DNA of 64,000 bases from assembly GCA_021780755.1 (NCBI GenBank), contig JAJXYF010000041.1:17936-81935 (forward strand). Reading direction: 5' to 3'. Under the pieces are notes generated by a model, which was not told where the DNA came from, did no database searches, and saw only the letters and a program-made list of their open reading frames with translations. Positions 8,121 through 16,705 of this stretch are shown here, one piece after another (positions within the stretch are counted from its first letter, which is position 1; each line of letters begins with the position of its first letter). A program made the position numbers and the translations under genes. Source of the DNA: Deltaproteobacteria bacterium. GTDB taxonomy: Bacteria; Desulfobacterota; Binatia; Binatales; Binataceae.

Positions 8121-9419
8121 ATGCTGCCCGCGCAAATCGATCAGTTGCCGGTACTCATGCGGCTCGCCGTCGCCCTCGCCATCGGCCTGCTGATCGGCTT
8201 GGAGCGCGGATGGGAGCGGCGCGACCTCCATACCGCGCAGCGCACCGCCGGTCTGCGCACCTTCGGCGCCATCGGCCTGCTCGGCGGCGTCACCGCCCAA
8301 CTCGGCGGGGATCGAGCGGGCCCGCTGATCGCCGCCCTCGCGATCGCCCTCGGCATCATCCTTGCCGCCGGCTACTGGCGTGAATCCGAAGCCGAACGCG
8401 ATCTCTCCCTCACCACCTCCGTCACCGCCCTCGTGACCTATAGCCTCGGTGCACTCGCCGGCCACGGTGAACTCCTCGCCGCTTCATCTTCCGCCGTCGT
8501 GCTCACGATGCTACTGGGCTTTCGCCCCGAACTGCACGGCCTCATCCGCAAAATCGATCGCGGGGAACTGCTCGCGACCTTTCGCCTGCTGCTGATTTCG
8601 CTCGTGATGCTCCCGGTGCTCCCCGATCGCGGTTACGGCCCATGGGCCGCCTTCAACCCCTACCACATCTGGTGGATGGTCGTGCTGGTCGCGACGGTCT
8701 CCTACGTCGGCTACTTCGCGATGCGTCTGATGGGTGCGGAACGCGGCATCCTGTTCACCGGTCTGTTCGGCGGACTGTCCTCTTCCACGGTGGTTGCGCT
8801 CAGCCTCGCGCGACGCGCCGCCGTCGGCTTGGCCGTGCCAAACCTCCTCGCCGCCGGTGCCACTATCGCCAGCGCGATCATGTGGCCGCGGATGTTTCTG
8901 ATCGTTAGCGCGGTCGATCCCGCGCTTGCCCGCCTGCTCGCATGGCCGCTCGGCGCAGCCACCCTCAGTGCGGTGGCCGCCGCGCTGATCCTCGCGCGGA
9001 TGGGCCGGAACGAAGAAAAAGCGCTCGCCGACAGCCGCGAAACTATCAAGACCGCCAATCCACTCGATCTCGGCACCGCGATTCGCTTCGGTCTGATTCT
9101 TACCGCGATCATGGTCGCCTCGCGCGCAGCGAGCGCGTGGGCCGGCGCCTCGGGTCTGTTCCTCGTCGCCGGAATCGCCGGCCTCGTTGACGTTGACGCC
9201 ATTAGCCTCTCAGTCGCCACCATGTATTTGCATCGAATGGTCGATCCGGCCGTCGCGATCAGCGCGATTCTGCTCGCCGCCGCCGTCAACACGATACTCA
9301 AGCCCGCGATGGCCTGGGTGATCGGCGGCACTCCGATCGGCCTGCGCTTCATGGCCGCCTCGCTTGCGATGATCGCGACCGGCGCCGCAGGATGGCTCAT
9401 CGCGCTGCGCCTCGTCTGA
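8121..9419 (+). CDS. MgtC/SapB and DUF4010 family integral membrane protein
   Basis: A 432-residue polytopic membrane protein. The N-terminal 150 residues match MgtC/SapB: LAIGLLIGLERGWERR with the conserved GLERG-type motif, then QRTAGLRTFGAIGLLGG. The C-terminal part, with many membrane helices and SSTVVALSLARRA, is of the DUF4010 type. MgtC-like proteins are linked to magnesium and phosphate stress, but this fusion family has no settled function. It lies 8 bases after the RMD1 gene. Together with the phosphatase neighbours it hints at ion or phosphate homeostasis. Confidence 0.85.
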   Translation: MLPAQIDQLPVLMRLAVALAIGLLIGLERGWERRDLHTAQRTAGLRTFGAIGLLGGVTAQLGGDRAGPLIAALAIALGIILAAGYWRESEAERDLSLTTSVTALVTYSLGALAGHGELLAASSSAVVLTMLLGFRPELHGLIRKIDRGELLATFRLLLISLVMLPVLPDRGYGPWAAFNPYHIWWMVVLVATVSYVGYFAMRLMGAERGILFTGLFGGLSSSTVVALSLARRAAVGLAVPNLLAAGATIASAIMWPRMFLIVSAVDPALARLLAWPLGAATLSAVAAALILARMGRNEEKALADSRETIKTANPLDLGTAIRFGLILTAIMVASRAASAWAGASGLFLVAGIAGLVDVDAISLSVATMYLHRMVDPAVAISAILLAAAVNTILKPAMAWVIGGTPIGLRFMAASLAMIATGAAGWLIALRLV

Positions 9420-9498
9420 AGCCCGCTGCCACGCATTCAGGCCTCTGTTATGGTGAGATTTTCACTGGGCGAAGCCTGCATTTTAACCCAAGGGACGT

Positions 9499-9563
9499 CT
9501 GAAACCTCCACGAGGTTTCAGTTTCCTGAAAACCACAAGTTCCGTGTTCCTAGACCAATTTCC
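9499..9563 (+). repeat. Dispersed hairpin repeat, copy 2 (best-conserved hairpin)
   Basis: Perfect 10-bp arms CTGAAACCTC / GAGGTTTCAG with a CAC loop, followed by the shared tail TTTCCTGAAAACCACAAG. It lies 80 bases after the MgtC/DUF4010 gene and may also terminate it. The remaining gap to the phosphatase gene is AT-richer and contains GTTAATTAAC near 9616. Confidence 0.8.
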
Positions 9564-9674
9564 CGATCTCCGTAACAATCTATTAACAATAGCCCCATTG
9601 ATCCCGCGCGCCGCTGTTAATTAACTCGATCAGTATGCATGATTCGCACCCTCTCGTGGATTACGCTTAGCTCC

Positions 9675-11189
9675 ATGCGGCTTGCCGCGATCGATGTCGG
9701 TTCGAATTCCGTCCACATGCTCATCGCCGATGTAAACCGCGACGGGCATATCGAAGTCGTCGATCGGGTCAAGGAAATGGTCCGGCTGGGCCGCAAATCC
9801 TTCACCACCGGTCGTCTCACCGAAGAATCGATGGATCTCGCGGTTCGCGCCCTGATCAACTTCCGGCGCTTGCTCAAGGTGCGCCGTGTTCAAAAGATGC
9901 ACGCGGTCGCCACCAGCGCCGTGCGTGAGGCCCGCAATCGCACCGCCTTCATCCGCCGCATTCGCGCCGAAACCGGCATCCCCGTGCAAGTTATCTCCGG
10001 CCACGAGGAGGCGCGCCTCATCTTCCAGGCGGCCCGCCACGCACTCGGCCTCGAGGGCGGTCCGTTTCTGCTCTTCGATGTCGGCGGCGGCAGCGTCGAA
10101 CTCGTCCTGGTCAAGGACGGACGACGCCTCTGGATGCATTCGGTCAAGCTCGGCGCCGCCCGCATGGCCGAGCAGTTCCTCACCGACGATCCGCCCACCA
10201 GCGCGCAGCGCCGCCGCCTCGATAAACATTTCGAGGAGGAAATCGGCGACCTGATGCGCGCCGCGCGCAAGGCCAAAGTGGTTAGCGCCATCGGCACCTC
10301 GGGCACCATCAATACGCTGGTCGCGATGGCCCGGGCGCAGCGCGGCGAGGAACTCGGACGCCTTCACGGCGCCAGTGCGTCGGCCGCCGAAGTCGCCCGT
10401 CTCGCGCGCGATCTGTGCGACGCCAATGCCGCGATGCGCATCGACTTGCCCGGCATCGACACCAAGCGTTCCGATCTGATGCCCGCGGCCGGCATGCTCG
10501 CCGATTTTGTCCTGCGCAAATCCGGGGCCGCCGAACTCACCGCATGCACTTGGGCGCTGCGCGAGGGCCTGCTGCTCGGCCTTGCTCAAACCAACTCCGG
10601 GCGCACCGCCACCGAGGCGCGCCGCCGCTCCGTCATGGCGCTCGCGAAACGCTTCTGCGGCGCCAACGAACACGGCAAGCAGGTCGCCAAACTCGCCCTC
10701 AAACTATTCGACGAAACCGCGCTCGTGCTCGGCCTGCCCGCGAGCGCCCGCGAACTGCTCGAATACGGTGCGCTGCTCCACGACGTCGGCCACGCAATCG
10801 ACCACGACCGTCACAACCGCCACTCCTACTACCTCATCAAAAACGCCGAACTGCTCGGCTTCGCGCCGGTCGAAATCGAAGTGATCGCGCAGGCCGCCCG
10901 CGGTCATCGCAAGCAGGCGCCGAGCCTCGATTCGGTCGAATTGCAGGCGCTCAACGCGGGCAAGCGGCGCGTAGTGCGCGGTCTCGCCGCCATCCTGCGC
11001 GTCGCCGACGCGCTCGACCGCAGCCATTTCGGCATCGTGCGCGCGATCGACGTACGCTACTTGCCGGGCCGCCTGATTATCGAGATCGCTTCCGATCGCG
11101 ATCAGGCCGATCTCGAATTATGGACCGGCGAGCGCCGCACCGACCTGCTCTCGAAGCTGCTCGACCGCCGCGTCATCCTGCGCCAATAA
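9675..11189 (+). CDS. Ppx/GppA exopolyphosphatase with C-terminal HD domain
   Basis: Releases phosphate from polyphosphate ends and/or hydrolyses pppGpp. The start chosen, MRLAAIDVGSNSVHMLIADV, puts the first phosphate-binding motif at the N terminus as in the family; an ATG 36 bases earlier is possible. Residues 1-300 are the ASKHA fold: ISGHEEARLIF with the catalytic Glu region near 111-112, and FDVGGGSVELVLV. The C-terminal third is an HD domain (ALLHDVGHAIDHDRHNRHSYY) as in long Ppx. Nearest downstream genes are a CHAD protein and SixA, a combination that points to polyphosphate handling. No SpoT/RelA gene is in view. Confidence 0.92.
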   Translation: MRLAAIDVGSNSVHMLIADVNRDGHIEVVDRVKEMVRLGRKSFTTGRLTEESMDLAVRALINFRRLLKVRRVQKMHAVATSAVREARNRTAFIRRIRAETGIPVQVISGHEEARLIFQAARHALGLEGGPFLLFDVGGGSVELVLVKDGRRLWMHSVKLGAARMAEQFLTDDPPTSAQRRRLDKHFEEEIGDLMRAARKAKVVSAIGTSGTINTLVAMARAQRGEELGRLHGASASAAEVARLARDLCDANAAMRIDLPGIDTKRSDLMPAAGMLADFVLRKSGAAELTACTWALREGLLLGLAQTNSGRTATEARRRSVMALAKRFCGANEHGKQVAKLALKLFDETALVLGLPASARELLEYGALLHDVGHAIDHDRHNRHSYYLIKNAELLGFAPVEIEVIAQAARGHRKQAPSLDSVELQALNAGKRRVVRGLAAILRVADALDRSHFGIVRAIDVRYLPGRLIIEIASDRDQADLELWTGERRTDLLSKLLDRRVILRQ

Positions 11190-11250
11190 GCCAGTCCCGC
11201 TCCGTTCTGAAACACCTCTCCTCGGTGGGTGAAGGCAGCGGTTCCTTTCC

Positions 11251-11320
11251 GTCGCCCGGAACGAAGCGAGGGATCTCGCGTGGTCCCCCGCGCGCCAAAC
11301 GCGGTGGGGGCGCGTGCTTT
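11251..11320 (+). repeat. Intergenic palindromic-type element between ppx/gppA and CHAD gene
   Basis: Contains CCCGGAACGAAGCGAGGGATC, shifted here to 11256-11274 as the recognisable phrase, and a CCCCC ... GGGGG inverted pair (11285-11289 and 11306-11310). Its accidental translation gives RPERSEGSR, a phrase familiar from many bacterial intergenic repeats. It explains why the open frame before the CHAD start should not be read as protein. Confidence 0.5.
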
Positions 11321-11411
11321 CAAACGATCGGTGAAAGCCTTACGATCGATAGCGTGCCGGTCGTCACGCCAATCGCAATCATTTCGGATTCGATGCCGAG
11401 GTCCTAAACCG

Positions 11412-12650
11412 ATGGCCGCGCCTGCGCCGCCCGCTCGAACCCCGCGCGCCGTTATCGCACCGACGCTGCCGATCGCCGACGCGGTGCGGCAGACGCTCGC
11501 GGTGGCCGTTGCCGCGATGACCCATTACGAAGCCGCGGCGATTGCGGGCGAGATCGAACCGCTCCATCAGATGCGGGTAGCGGCACGGCGGTTGCGCGCG
11601 ATCGTGCAGTTGTTTGCCGGCGCGATTCACGGATCGCGCGTGCGTATCTACAAACGCGATCTGCCCTGGCTCGGACACGCGGCCGGTGCCGTGCGCGAAT
11701 GCGACGTGCGCGAGGCGCTCATCCGTGAATGCGGCGCGCGGCTCGACCCCGCGCTGGCCGCCGCGCTGGCTCCGCTGGGCGATGCGCTGGCGGCCGAGCG
11801 CAACGCCGCGCATGCGCGGTTCGTCGCGGAGCTGCGCACGCATCGCTACGCGCGGATGTGCGAGCGGCTCGCCAATCCGCTGCTGCGCCGCGCGCTGCCC
11901 GCCGTCAACGCCGGCTGCGAAGCACCCGCTATGATCGCGCCGATCGCCCGGAGCGTCCGCAAGGCCGGCAAGCGCATCGGGCGCGACGCGCCGCCCGAAC
12001 TCTTCCATCGCCTGCGCGTGCGTCTCAAGCGGATGCGCTATGCGCTCGATCTGCTGGCCGGGATGGGTGGCAAGCGCTCGCGCAGGGCGCTCATCCGGCT
12101 CGAGCAGATGCAGGACCTGCTCGGCGTCCATCAGGACGTCGTCTCCACTACCGCGTGGCTGCGCGCCTATGCCGGTAACGCGAATGGCGTCGCGCCGGAA
12201 ACCCTGATGGCGGTGGGCGCGATGCTCCAGGCGTTGGTGACGCGCCGCGAGAAACTCGCCGCGCGCGCCTGTCGCCGCTGGCGGAAGATCGTGCGCTCCG
12301 GCGTACTCGACGACGCGCTCGACGAAATCTCACGCGCCGCCGAAGCGCAACTAGACTCCGAACGTCAGGCCGAGAGGCAAGCTCCGCGGCTGGCGGGAAT
12401 CGACGTCGCGGACGACCCGCCCGCCCTCAACAATGCCATCGATCGCGAAAGCCTCGCGCAGGTTCTGCCGTTCGGCCAGGCTCCGCCATCGCTTGAAGTT
12501 ACGCGGTCAGGTGAAGCGGTTTCGCCGCCTGACGAACAAACCCCGGCGCAGTCCGGCGCGGCGGTTCCCGTCGCGCCCGCCCCCGAGGCCGTGGGCGCGG
12601 GCGATGATCCCGTGGCGACCCCCGTTACTACGATCCCGAGCAATGGTTGA
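11412..12650 (+). CDS. CHAD domain protein (polyphosphate-associated helical domain)
   Basis: A 412-residue protein; the start is the ATG at 11412, since the upstream in-frame sequence is an intergenic repeat. The CHAD domain covers about residues 25-315, a helical bundle rich in Arg/His: PLHQMRVAARRLRAIVQLF, LPWLGHAAGAVRECDVREAL, ELFHRLRVRLKRMRYALDLL. CHAD domains bind polyphosphate through such basic helices and sit on polyphosphate granules in other bacteria. The last ~90 residues are a Pro/Ala/Gln-rich tail. It is 6 bases from sixA and close to ppx/gppA, a recurrent neighbourhood for this domain. Confidence 0.88.
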   Translation: MAAPAPPARTPRAVIAPTLPIADAVRQTLAVAVAAMTHYEAAAIAGEIEPLHQMRVAARRLRAIVQLFAGAIHGSRVRIYKRDLPWLGHAAGAVRECDVREALIRECGARLDPALAAALAPLGDALAAERNAAHARFVAELRTHRYARMCERLANPLLRRALPAVNAGCEAPAMIAPIARSVRKAGKRIGRDAPPELFHRLRVRLKRMRYALDLLAGMGGKRSRRALIRLEQMQDLLGVHQDVVSTTAWLRAYAGNANGVAPETLMAVGAMLQALVTRREKLAARACRRWRKIVRSGVLDDALDEISRAAEAQLDSERQAERQAPRLAGIDVADDPPALNNAIDRESLAQVLPFGQAPPSLEVTRSGEAVSPPDEQTPAQSGAAVPVAPAPEAVGAGDDPVATPVTTIPSNG

Positions 12651-12656
12651 TCACGC

Positions 12657-13157
12657 ATGATGCTCTACGTTGTGCGGCACGCTCTCGCCGAAGATGTCTC
12701 CGCCAGCGGCGACGAAGCACGCCATCTGACTGAGGTGGGCCGCGAGCGCACCCTCAAAGCGGCCACTGGAATGCGCGCGATCGGGCTCGAATTCGACCTG
12801 ATCCTGACCAGTCCGCTGGCGCGCGCGGTCGAGACGGCCGAGATTATCGCCACCGCCTACGCCGCCCGATCGGCGCCGCGCGTACTGACCGAGCTGGCCA
12901 CCGGTATCGCGCCCGGCGACGCGGTCGCGGCGCTCGCGCCGTTCGGCCGCAATGACAACGTGATGATCGTCGGTCATGAGCCGCAACTGAGCGCCCTGAT
13001 CTCGATTCTCCTGACCGGCGAGCGCGACGCGATGCATCTGCGGATGCGCAAGGGCGGCTGCGTCGCGCTCGGACTGCCCGCTAGCCAGATTCAGCCCAGC
13101 GCCGCCGAGTTGCTCTGGATGATGACGCAGCGCCAGTTGCGCAAGCTGCGCAAATGA
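12657..13157 (+). CDS. sixA: SixA-type phosphohistidine phosphatase (histidine phosphatase family)
   Basis: A 166-residue phosphoglycerate-mutase-fold phosphatase. The catalytic His8 lies in VVRHALAE, with LTSPLARAVETAEII and the second His in MIVGHEPQLSALI. Short length and absence of extra domains match SixA, which removes phosphate from phosphohistidine proteins in E. coli. In CHAD-linked loci the related proteins may act on other phosphates. It follows the CHAD gene by 6 bases, so the two are translationally close and likely co-expressed. Two ATGs are adjacent at the start. Confidence 0.87.
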   Translation: MMLYVVRHALAEDVSASGDEARHLTEVGRERTLKAATGMRAIGLEFDLILTSPLARAVETAEIIATAYAARSAPRVLTELATGIAPGDAVAALAPFGRNDNVMIVGHEPQLSALISILLTGERDAMHLRMRKGGCVALGLPASQIQPSAAELLWMMTQRQLRKLRK

Positions 13158-13236
13158 AAGAGCAAGACCCGGCCGCCACTTGTGATTGGACGATTCCCGA
13201 CGTTATTCTTATAGGTCGTAAACCTTCCCGCTGATT

Positions 13237-15018
13237 ATGTTCCATCGCAAACGCGCCCTCGAACGCATCGCCAACGAAAAGGTCCTCTACGAGCGCCATG
13301 CCGGCGGCGATATCGGCGTTTGCGTGGTCTATGCGAACGTCTATCGCCTCGCGATGGCGAACCTGGGTTTCCAGGCCATCTTCCATATCTTCGAGTCCGA
13401 CCCTCGCGTCGCCGCCGATCGTGCCTTTTTGCCCGACGCCGACGAGCGCGCCGCGATTCATGCGCGCAGCGCGCCGCTGGTCTCATTCGAGCGTGGCCGC
13501 CCGCTCACAGATTTCGAGATCCTCGCGTTCTCGATTTCCTTCGAGACCGATTATCTCAACCTGATTACACTGCTGCGGATGGCAGGAATTCCGTTGCGCC
13601 GCACCGATCGCGCCGGGCGCAACTACCCGCTGATTATTGCCGGCGGATCGGCCATTTTTCTCAATCCCGAACCGATTGCCGACTATGTCGATCTGTTTCT
13701 GATTGGCGAGGGCGAAGAGATGGTCCCGGAGTTCCTGGCGGCGTATCAGGTTGCCCGCGCGGACACCGGCAACCAGGCGCCGCGGCTCACCGACCTGGCG
13801 CGCGTCGAGGGCGCCTATCTACCCGACTATTTCACGCCGGTGCTCGATTCGCGCGGCCGTATCGAGAGCGTTACTTACCTTGGAGCCGGCGAGCCGAAGG
13901 TCTGCCGGCGGCTGCTGAGCGACCTCGATCGCTTCAATACTTCGTCGTTGATTCTTACCGAGGAATCGGTCTTCGGCGACATGTTCCTGGTCGAGGCCAG
14001 CCGCGGCTGCCAATGGGGATGCCGTTTCTGTGCGGCAGGCTTCATGTACCGTCCGATTCGTTACCGCAGTCCCGACAAGATTCTCACCGAGGCACGGCGT
14101 GGCCTGGTGGAGCGCGGCGTGATCGGACTGGTCGGGGCCGAGATGGCGAGCGTGCCCGGTGTCGCCGGGATCGCGGAGGCGGTCGCCGATGCGGGTGGAC
14201 GGCTGTCGCCGTCGTCGCTCAAGGCCGACTGTATCTCGCCGCAACTGGCGTCAGCGCTGGCCCGCAATGGGGCGCGCAGCGTCACCGTCGCGCCTGAGGC
14301 CGGCAGCGAGCGAATGCGCAAGGTAATCAATAAGAACCTGAACGAGACCGAAATCCTCAACGCGGCCGAGATGCTGGTGGGCGGCGGAGTCGAGAGTCTC
14401 AAGCTCTATTTCATGATCGGATTGCCCGAGGAGCGCGACGAGGACGTGATCGAAATCGCGCACCTGACCGGGCGGATTCTGGAGCGCGCACGCGCGCAGA
14501 AAAAGCGCGTCGGTCATGTTACCGTCTCGCTCAACCCGTTCGTGCCCAAGCCGTGGACGCCGTTTCAATGGGATCCGATGGAGGATGCGGCGAGCCTCAA
14601 GCGCAAGGTCGCACTGCTGCGCGCGGCGCTCGGGCGAATCGGCGGCGCCAGTATCGAACTGGACGCGGAGTCGCCGCGTGAAGCCTACTTCCAGACCCTG
14701 GTCTCGCGCGGCGATCGGCGCGTCGGCCGAATCCTGGAGCGGCTGAGTGAGCGCGGATGCGACGATGCGGGCGCGATCTGGCGTGAGCTGCGCGCGATCA
14801 AACGCGAAGCAGGCGAGGGCGCTACCGATCTGCCCGACCCGGACTTTTACGTGACGCGCCAGTTTACCCACGACGAGGTCCTGCCGTGGGACTTCATCGA
14901 CCATCACATCCACAAATGGTTCCTGCTGTCGGAACGCAAGAAAGCCCATTACGAACATCAGACCAAGCCGTGCGACGTCACGCGTTGCACGGTCTGTGGC
15001 GCTTGTTTTGGTGATTGA
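13237..15018 (+). CDS. B12-binding-like radical SAM protein, TIGR03960 family
   Basis: A 593-residue radical SAM protein. The N-terminal ~220 residues resemble a cobalamin-binding Rossmann region (LIIAGGSAIFLNPEPIADYVD). The iron-sulfur motif is CxxxCxxC in RGCQWGCRFCAAGF (Cys258, Cys262, Cys265), followed by the TIM-barrel core with TVAPEAGSERMRKVINK and LKLYFMIGLPEE. The C terminus has a further Cys set, CDVTRCTVCGACFGD. In other genomes TIGR03960 proteins are often followed by a DUF2344 gene and rne/rng-type genes; here neither is present. The reaction is unknown. Confidence 0.88.
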   Translation: MFHRKRALERIANEKVLYERHAGGDIGVCVVYANVYRLAMANLGFQAIFHIFESDPRVAADRAFLPDADERAAIHARSAPLVSFERGRPLTDFEILAFSISFETDYLNLITLLRMAGIPLRRTDRAGRNYPLIIAGGSAIFLNPEPIADYVDLFLIGEGEEMVPEFLAAYQVARADTGNQAPRLTDLARVEGAYLPDYFTPVLDSRGRIESVTYLGAGEPKVCRRLLSDLDRFNTSSLILTEESVFGDMFLVEASRGCQWGCRFCAAGFMYRPIRYRSPDKILTEARRGLVERGVIGLVGAEMASVPGVAGIAEAVADAGGRLSPSSLKADCISPQLASALARNGARSVTVAPEAGSERMRKVINKNLNETEILNAAEMLVGGGVESLKLYFMIGLPEERDEDVIEIAHLTGRILERARAQKKRVGHVTVSLNPFVPKPWTPFQWDPMEDAASLKRKVALLRAALGRIGGASIELDAESPREAYFQTLVSRGDRRVGRILERLSERGCDDAGAIWRELRAIKREAGEGATDLPDPDFYVTRQFTHDEVLPWDFIDHHIHKWFLLSERKKAHYEHQTKPCDVTRCTVCGACFGD

Positions 15019-15067
15019 CATTCGCGTTGCTCGGGTAATTGCCAAGTCCGGTGAGAGGGGTGCAAGA

Positions 15068-15763
15068 ATGAATACGCGAATCGGACTGACGGTGATGGTG
15101 ACGCTGGTCTTAGCGGCGATCAGTGCGCTCGCTTGCGCGACGCCGGCGCTGGCCCAGACCGGCGCGGAATATCCGCGCACGATGCCCAACGACACGATGC
15201 CCAACTACGGAGGCGGCAGCTACGGCGGCCCCGCAGGCGGCGGCTCGATCAGTGCGCCGGCGCCGAGCGGCAGCGGACCCTCCAAGACCACCGTCATTCC
15301 TTATGGCGCGCCCGTGACCACCACGCATCGGACGACCCGTCACGTGAAGAGCGTTCCTGAAGACATCAGCACGGTCGAGCCTGCGCAAGGCCATCTGAAA
15401 CTCGTCAAGAATTCCTATGCCTATGAGCGTCCGACCAGTTCGAGCACTCGAATCGAACCGGTCGAGGCTGGCAAGTATGTCAACGTGATCGGAACTTCGC
15501 ACTACTACGCCCAGGTGAAGCTCAAGAACAGCGAAATCGCGTACGTTCCACTAAGCGCGGTCGCGCTGGTGAGTCCGGCCGACAAGCTGTTCATGCTGAC
15601 GTCAGACTCCGCCGTGTTGAACGCGCCCAATCATTTGGGCAAGAAAATCGCGGAAGTCCATCAGGGGCATAATGTGCACGTTGTCGGGATCGCGCTGAAC
15701 TACATGAAGATCAGGATGAAGAACGGTGCCGAAGGCTACATCCCCATTCACTCTCTGGAATAA
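15068..15763 (+). CDS. Secreted protein with two SH3-like repeats
   Basis: 231 residues; the ATG at 15068 follows a GAGAGGGG site and gives a typical signal peptide (MNTRIGLTVMVTLVLAAI, cleavage after ALA near residue 28). A Gly/Pro/Ser-rich linker (about 35-85) precedes two ~60-residue bacterial SH3-like units: HLKLVKNSYAYERP ... IAYVPLSAV and LFMLTSDSAVLNAP ... EGYIPIHSL. Such units usually bind cell-wall or extracellular polymers. No catalytic domain is attached. The stop overlaps a small inverted repeat (AACGGTC / GACCGTT, 15762-15788). Confidence 0.7.
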   Translation: MNTRIGLTVMVTLVLAAISALACATPALAQTGAEYPRTMPNDTMPNYGGGSYGGPAGGGSISAPAPSGSGPSKTTVIPYGAPVTTTHRTTRHVKSVPEDISTVEPAQGHLKLVKNSYAYERPTSSSTRIEPVEAGKYVNVIGTSHYYAQVKLKNSEIAYVPLSAVALVSPADKLFMLTSDSAVLNAPNHLGKKIAEVHQGHNVHVVGIALNYMKIRMKNGAEGYIPIHSLE

Positions 15764-15970
15764 CGGTCGGGCTGCGAGGTGGACCGTTGGAAGTTCCTCC
15801 TATTTGTATCATCGATGCAACAAAATCGATAAGGAAGGCACCTAACTGCAACTATTCTCGCCGATAGACACAAATTGCAACAGAATTACATCTATTAGAC
15901 TAGTAGATTGTGTATAGTCAGGTCCAAGCAGACGTGAGGATGTATTCTCGCGTACTGGGAGGACAACGAA

Positions 15971-16585
15971 ATGAGCCTGCCTCTCCTGAAAAGCAACGGT
16001 TTATTCGCTCAGGCTGCCGACGGCAGATTGCTGTTCTTTGCCACCCCGATGGCCAGAACTGCCTATGTTGTGCCGGATCGCCACCGCGAAGACGCCTTGC
16101 GCACCCTGGCGAAATACTGGGGGCTCTGCGAGTTGTTTGCGATTGCGATAATCGCCCCGGTCGCGTTGCACTTCGGCGCCCGCGGACTGCTGGCCGCTTT
16201 CGCGGTCTTCGCGGTTGGCTCCGGCGTGGCTTATCAGTTCGCGATCAAGGGCCTGGTCGCGGGGCTTGAATCCGTAGTCCACCAACCGGCCGCTCCGAAA
16301 CATCACATGGAAAGTCTCGCAAGCATGCTCCGTACGGTTGCCGACGAAACCCACGCGAGCCTGCTGTGGCTATGCGAAGCGGCGTCGATTTTGCCGTTTG
16401 CGGGTGCGGCCCTGATGATCCTCAACGGCCATCGGATGCATCATTTTGTCGGTGGCTTTATCGCGCTTGTTTTCTTTGGCAGCGCGACGATCGCGGGAGC
16501 CTATATGATTTCGATGAAGCATCGCGGCGCCCGCGTCAGTCCGGAGCCTTCGTTTGCCGAGCGCAGCGCGGCCTCCGGCGGCTGA
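15971..16585 (+). CDS. Small integral membrane protein, unknown function
   Basis: I do not recognise this 204-residue protein. It has a GGGAGGAC ribosome-binding site 5-6 bases before the ATG and a preceding AT-rich 200-base leader, so it is likely expressed from its own promoter. Hydrophobic pairs at about residues 52-95 (LFAIAIIAPVALHF, LLAAFAVFAVGSGVAYQF) and 130-185 (ILPFAGAALMILNG, FIALVFFGSATIAGAYMI) suggest four membrane helices, with a soluble segment between them. The N-terminal region (FFATPMARTAYVVPDRHRE) is soluble. No enzyme motif is visible. Confidence 0.65.
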   Translation: MSLPLLKSNGLFAQAADGRLLFFATPMARTAYVVPDRHREDALRTLAKYWGLCELFAIAIIAPVALHFGARGLLAAFAVFAVGSGVAYQFAIKGLVAGLESVVHQPAAPKHHMESLASMLRTVADETHASLLWLCEAASILPFAGAALMILNGHRMHHFVGGFIALVFFGSATIAGAYMISMKHRGARVSPEPSFAERSAASGG

Positions 16586-16600
16586 CCCCAGGGAAAAAGA

Positions 16601-16662
16601 GAGTTGTTGAGGAACTTGGACCTATAGCTTTTCAGGAGAACTGAAACCTCACGAAGTTTCAG
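16601..16662 (-). repeat. Dispersed hairpin repeat, copy 3 (inverted)
   Basis: Arms CTGAAACCTC / GAAGTTTCAG (one mismatch) at 16641-16662 with the shared tail on the other side, read on the minus strand as CTCCTGAAAAGC and CAACAACTCTC. It lies between the convergent membrane-protein and thiE genes, where a bidirectional terminator would be expected. Confidence 0.75.
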
Positions 16663-16705
16663 ACTTCCCATCAAGGATTGACGCTCGCGACGATCGGGTG
16701 GGCGG

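Noticed and set aside
9701..9715. GGTTCGAATTCC, resembling a tRNA T-loop
   Set aside because: It encodes the conserved DVGSNS motif of Ppx/GppA, and no acceptor or anticodon stem surrounds it.
11229..11411. In-frame extension of the CHAD gene by 61 residues
   Set aside because: The stretch translates to RPERSEGSR-type text from an intergenic repeat; the ATG at 11412 starts the conserved part.
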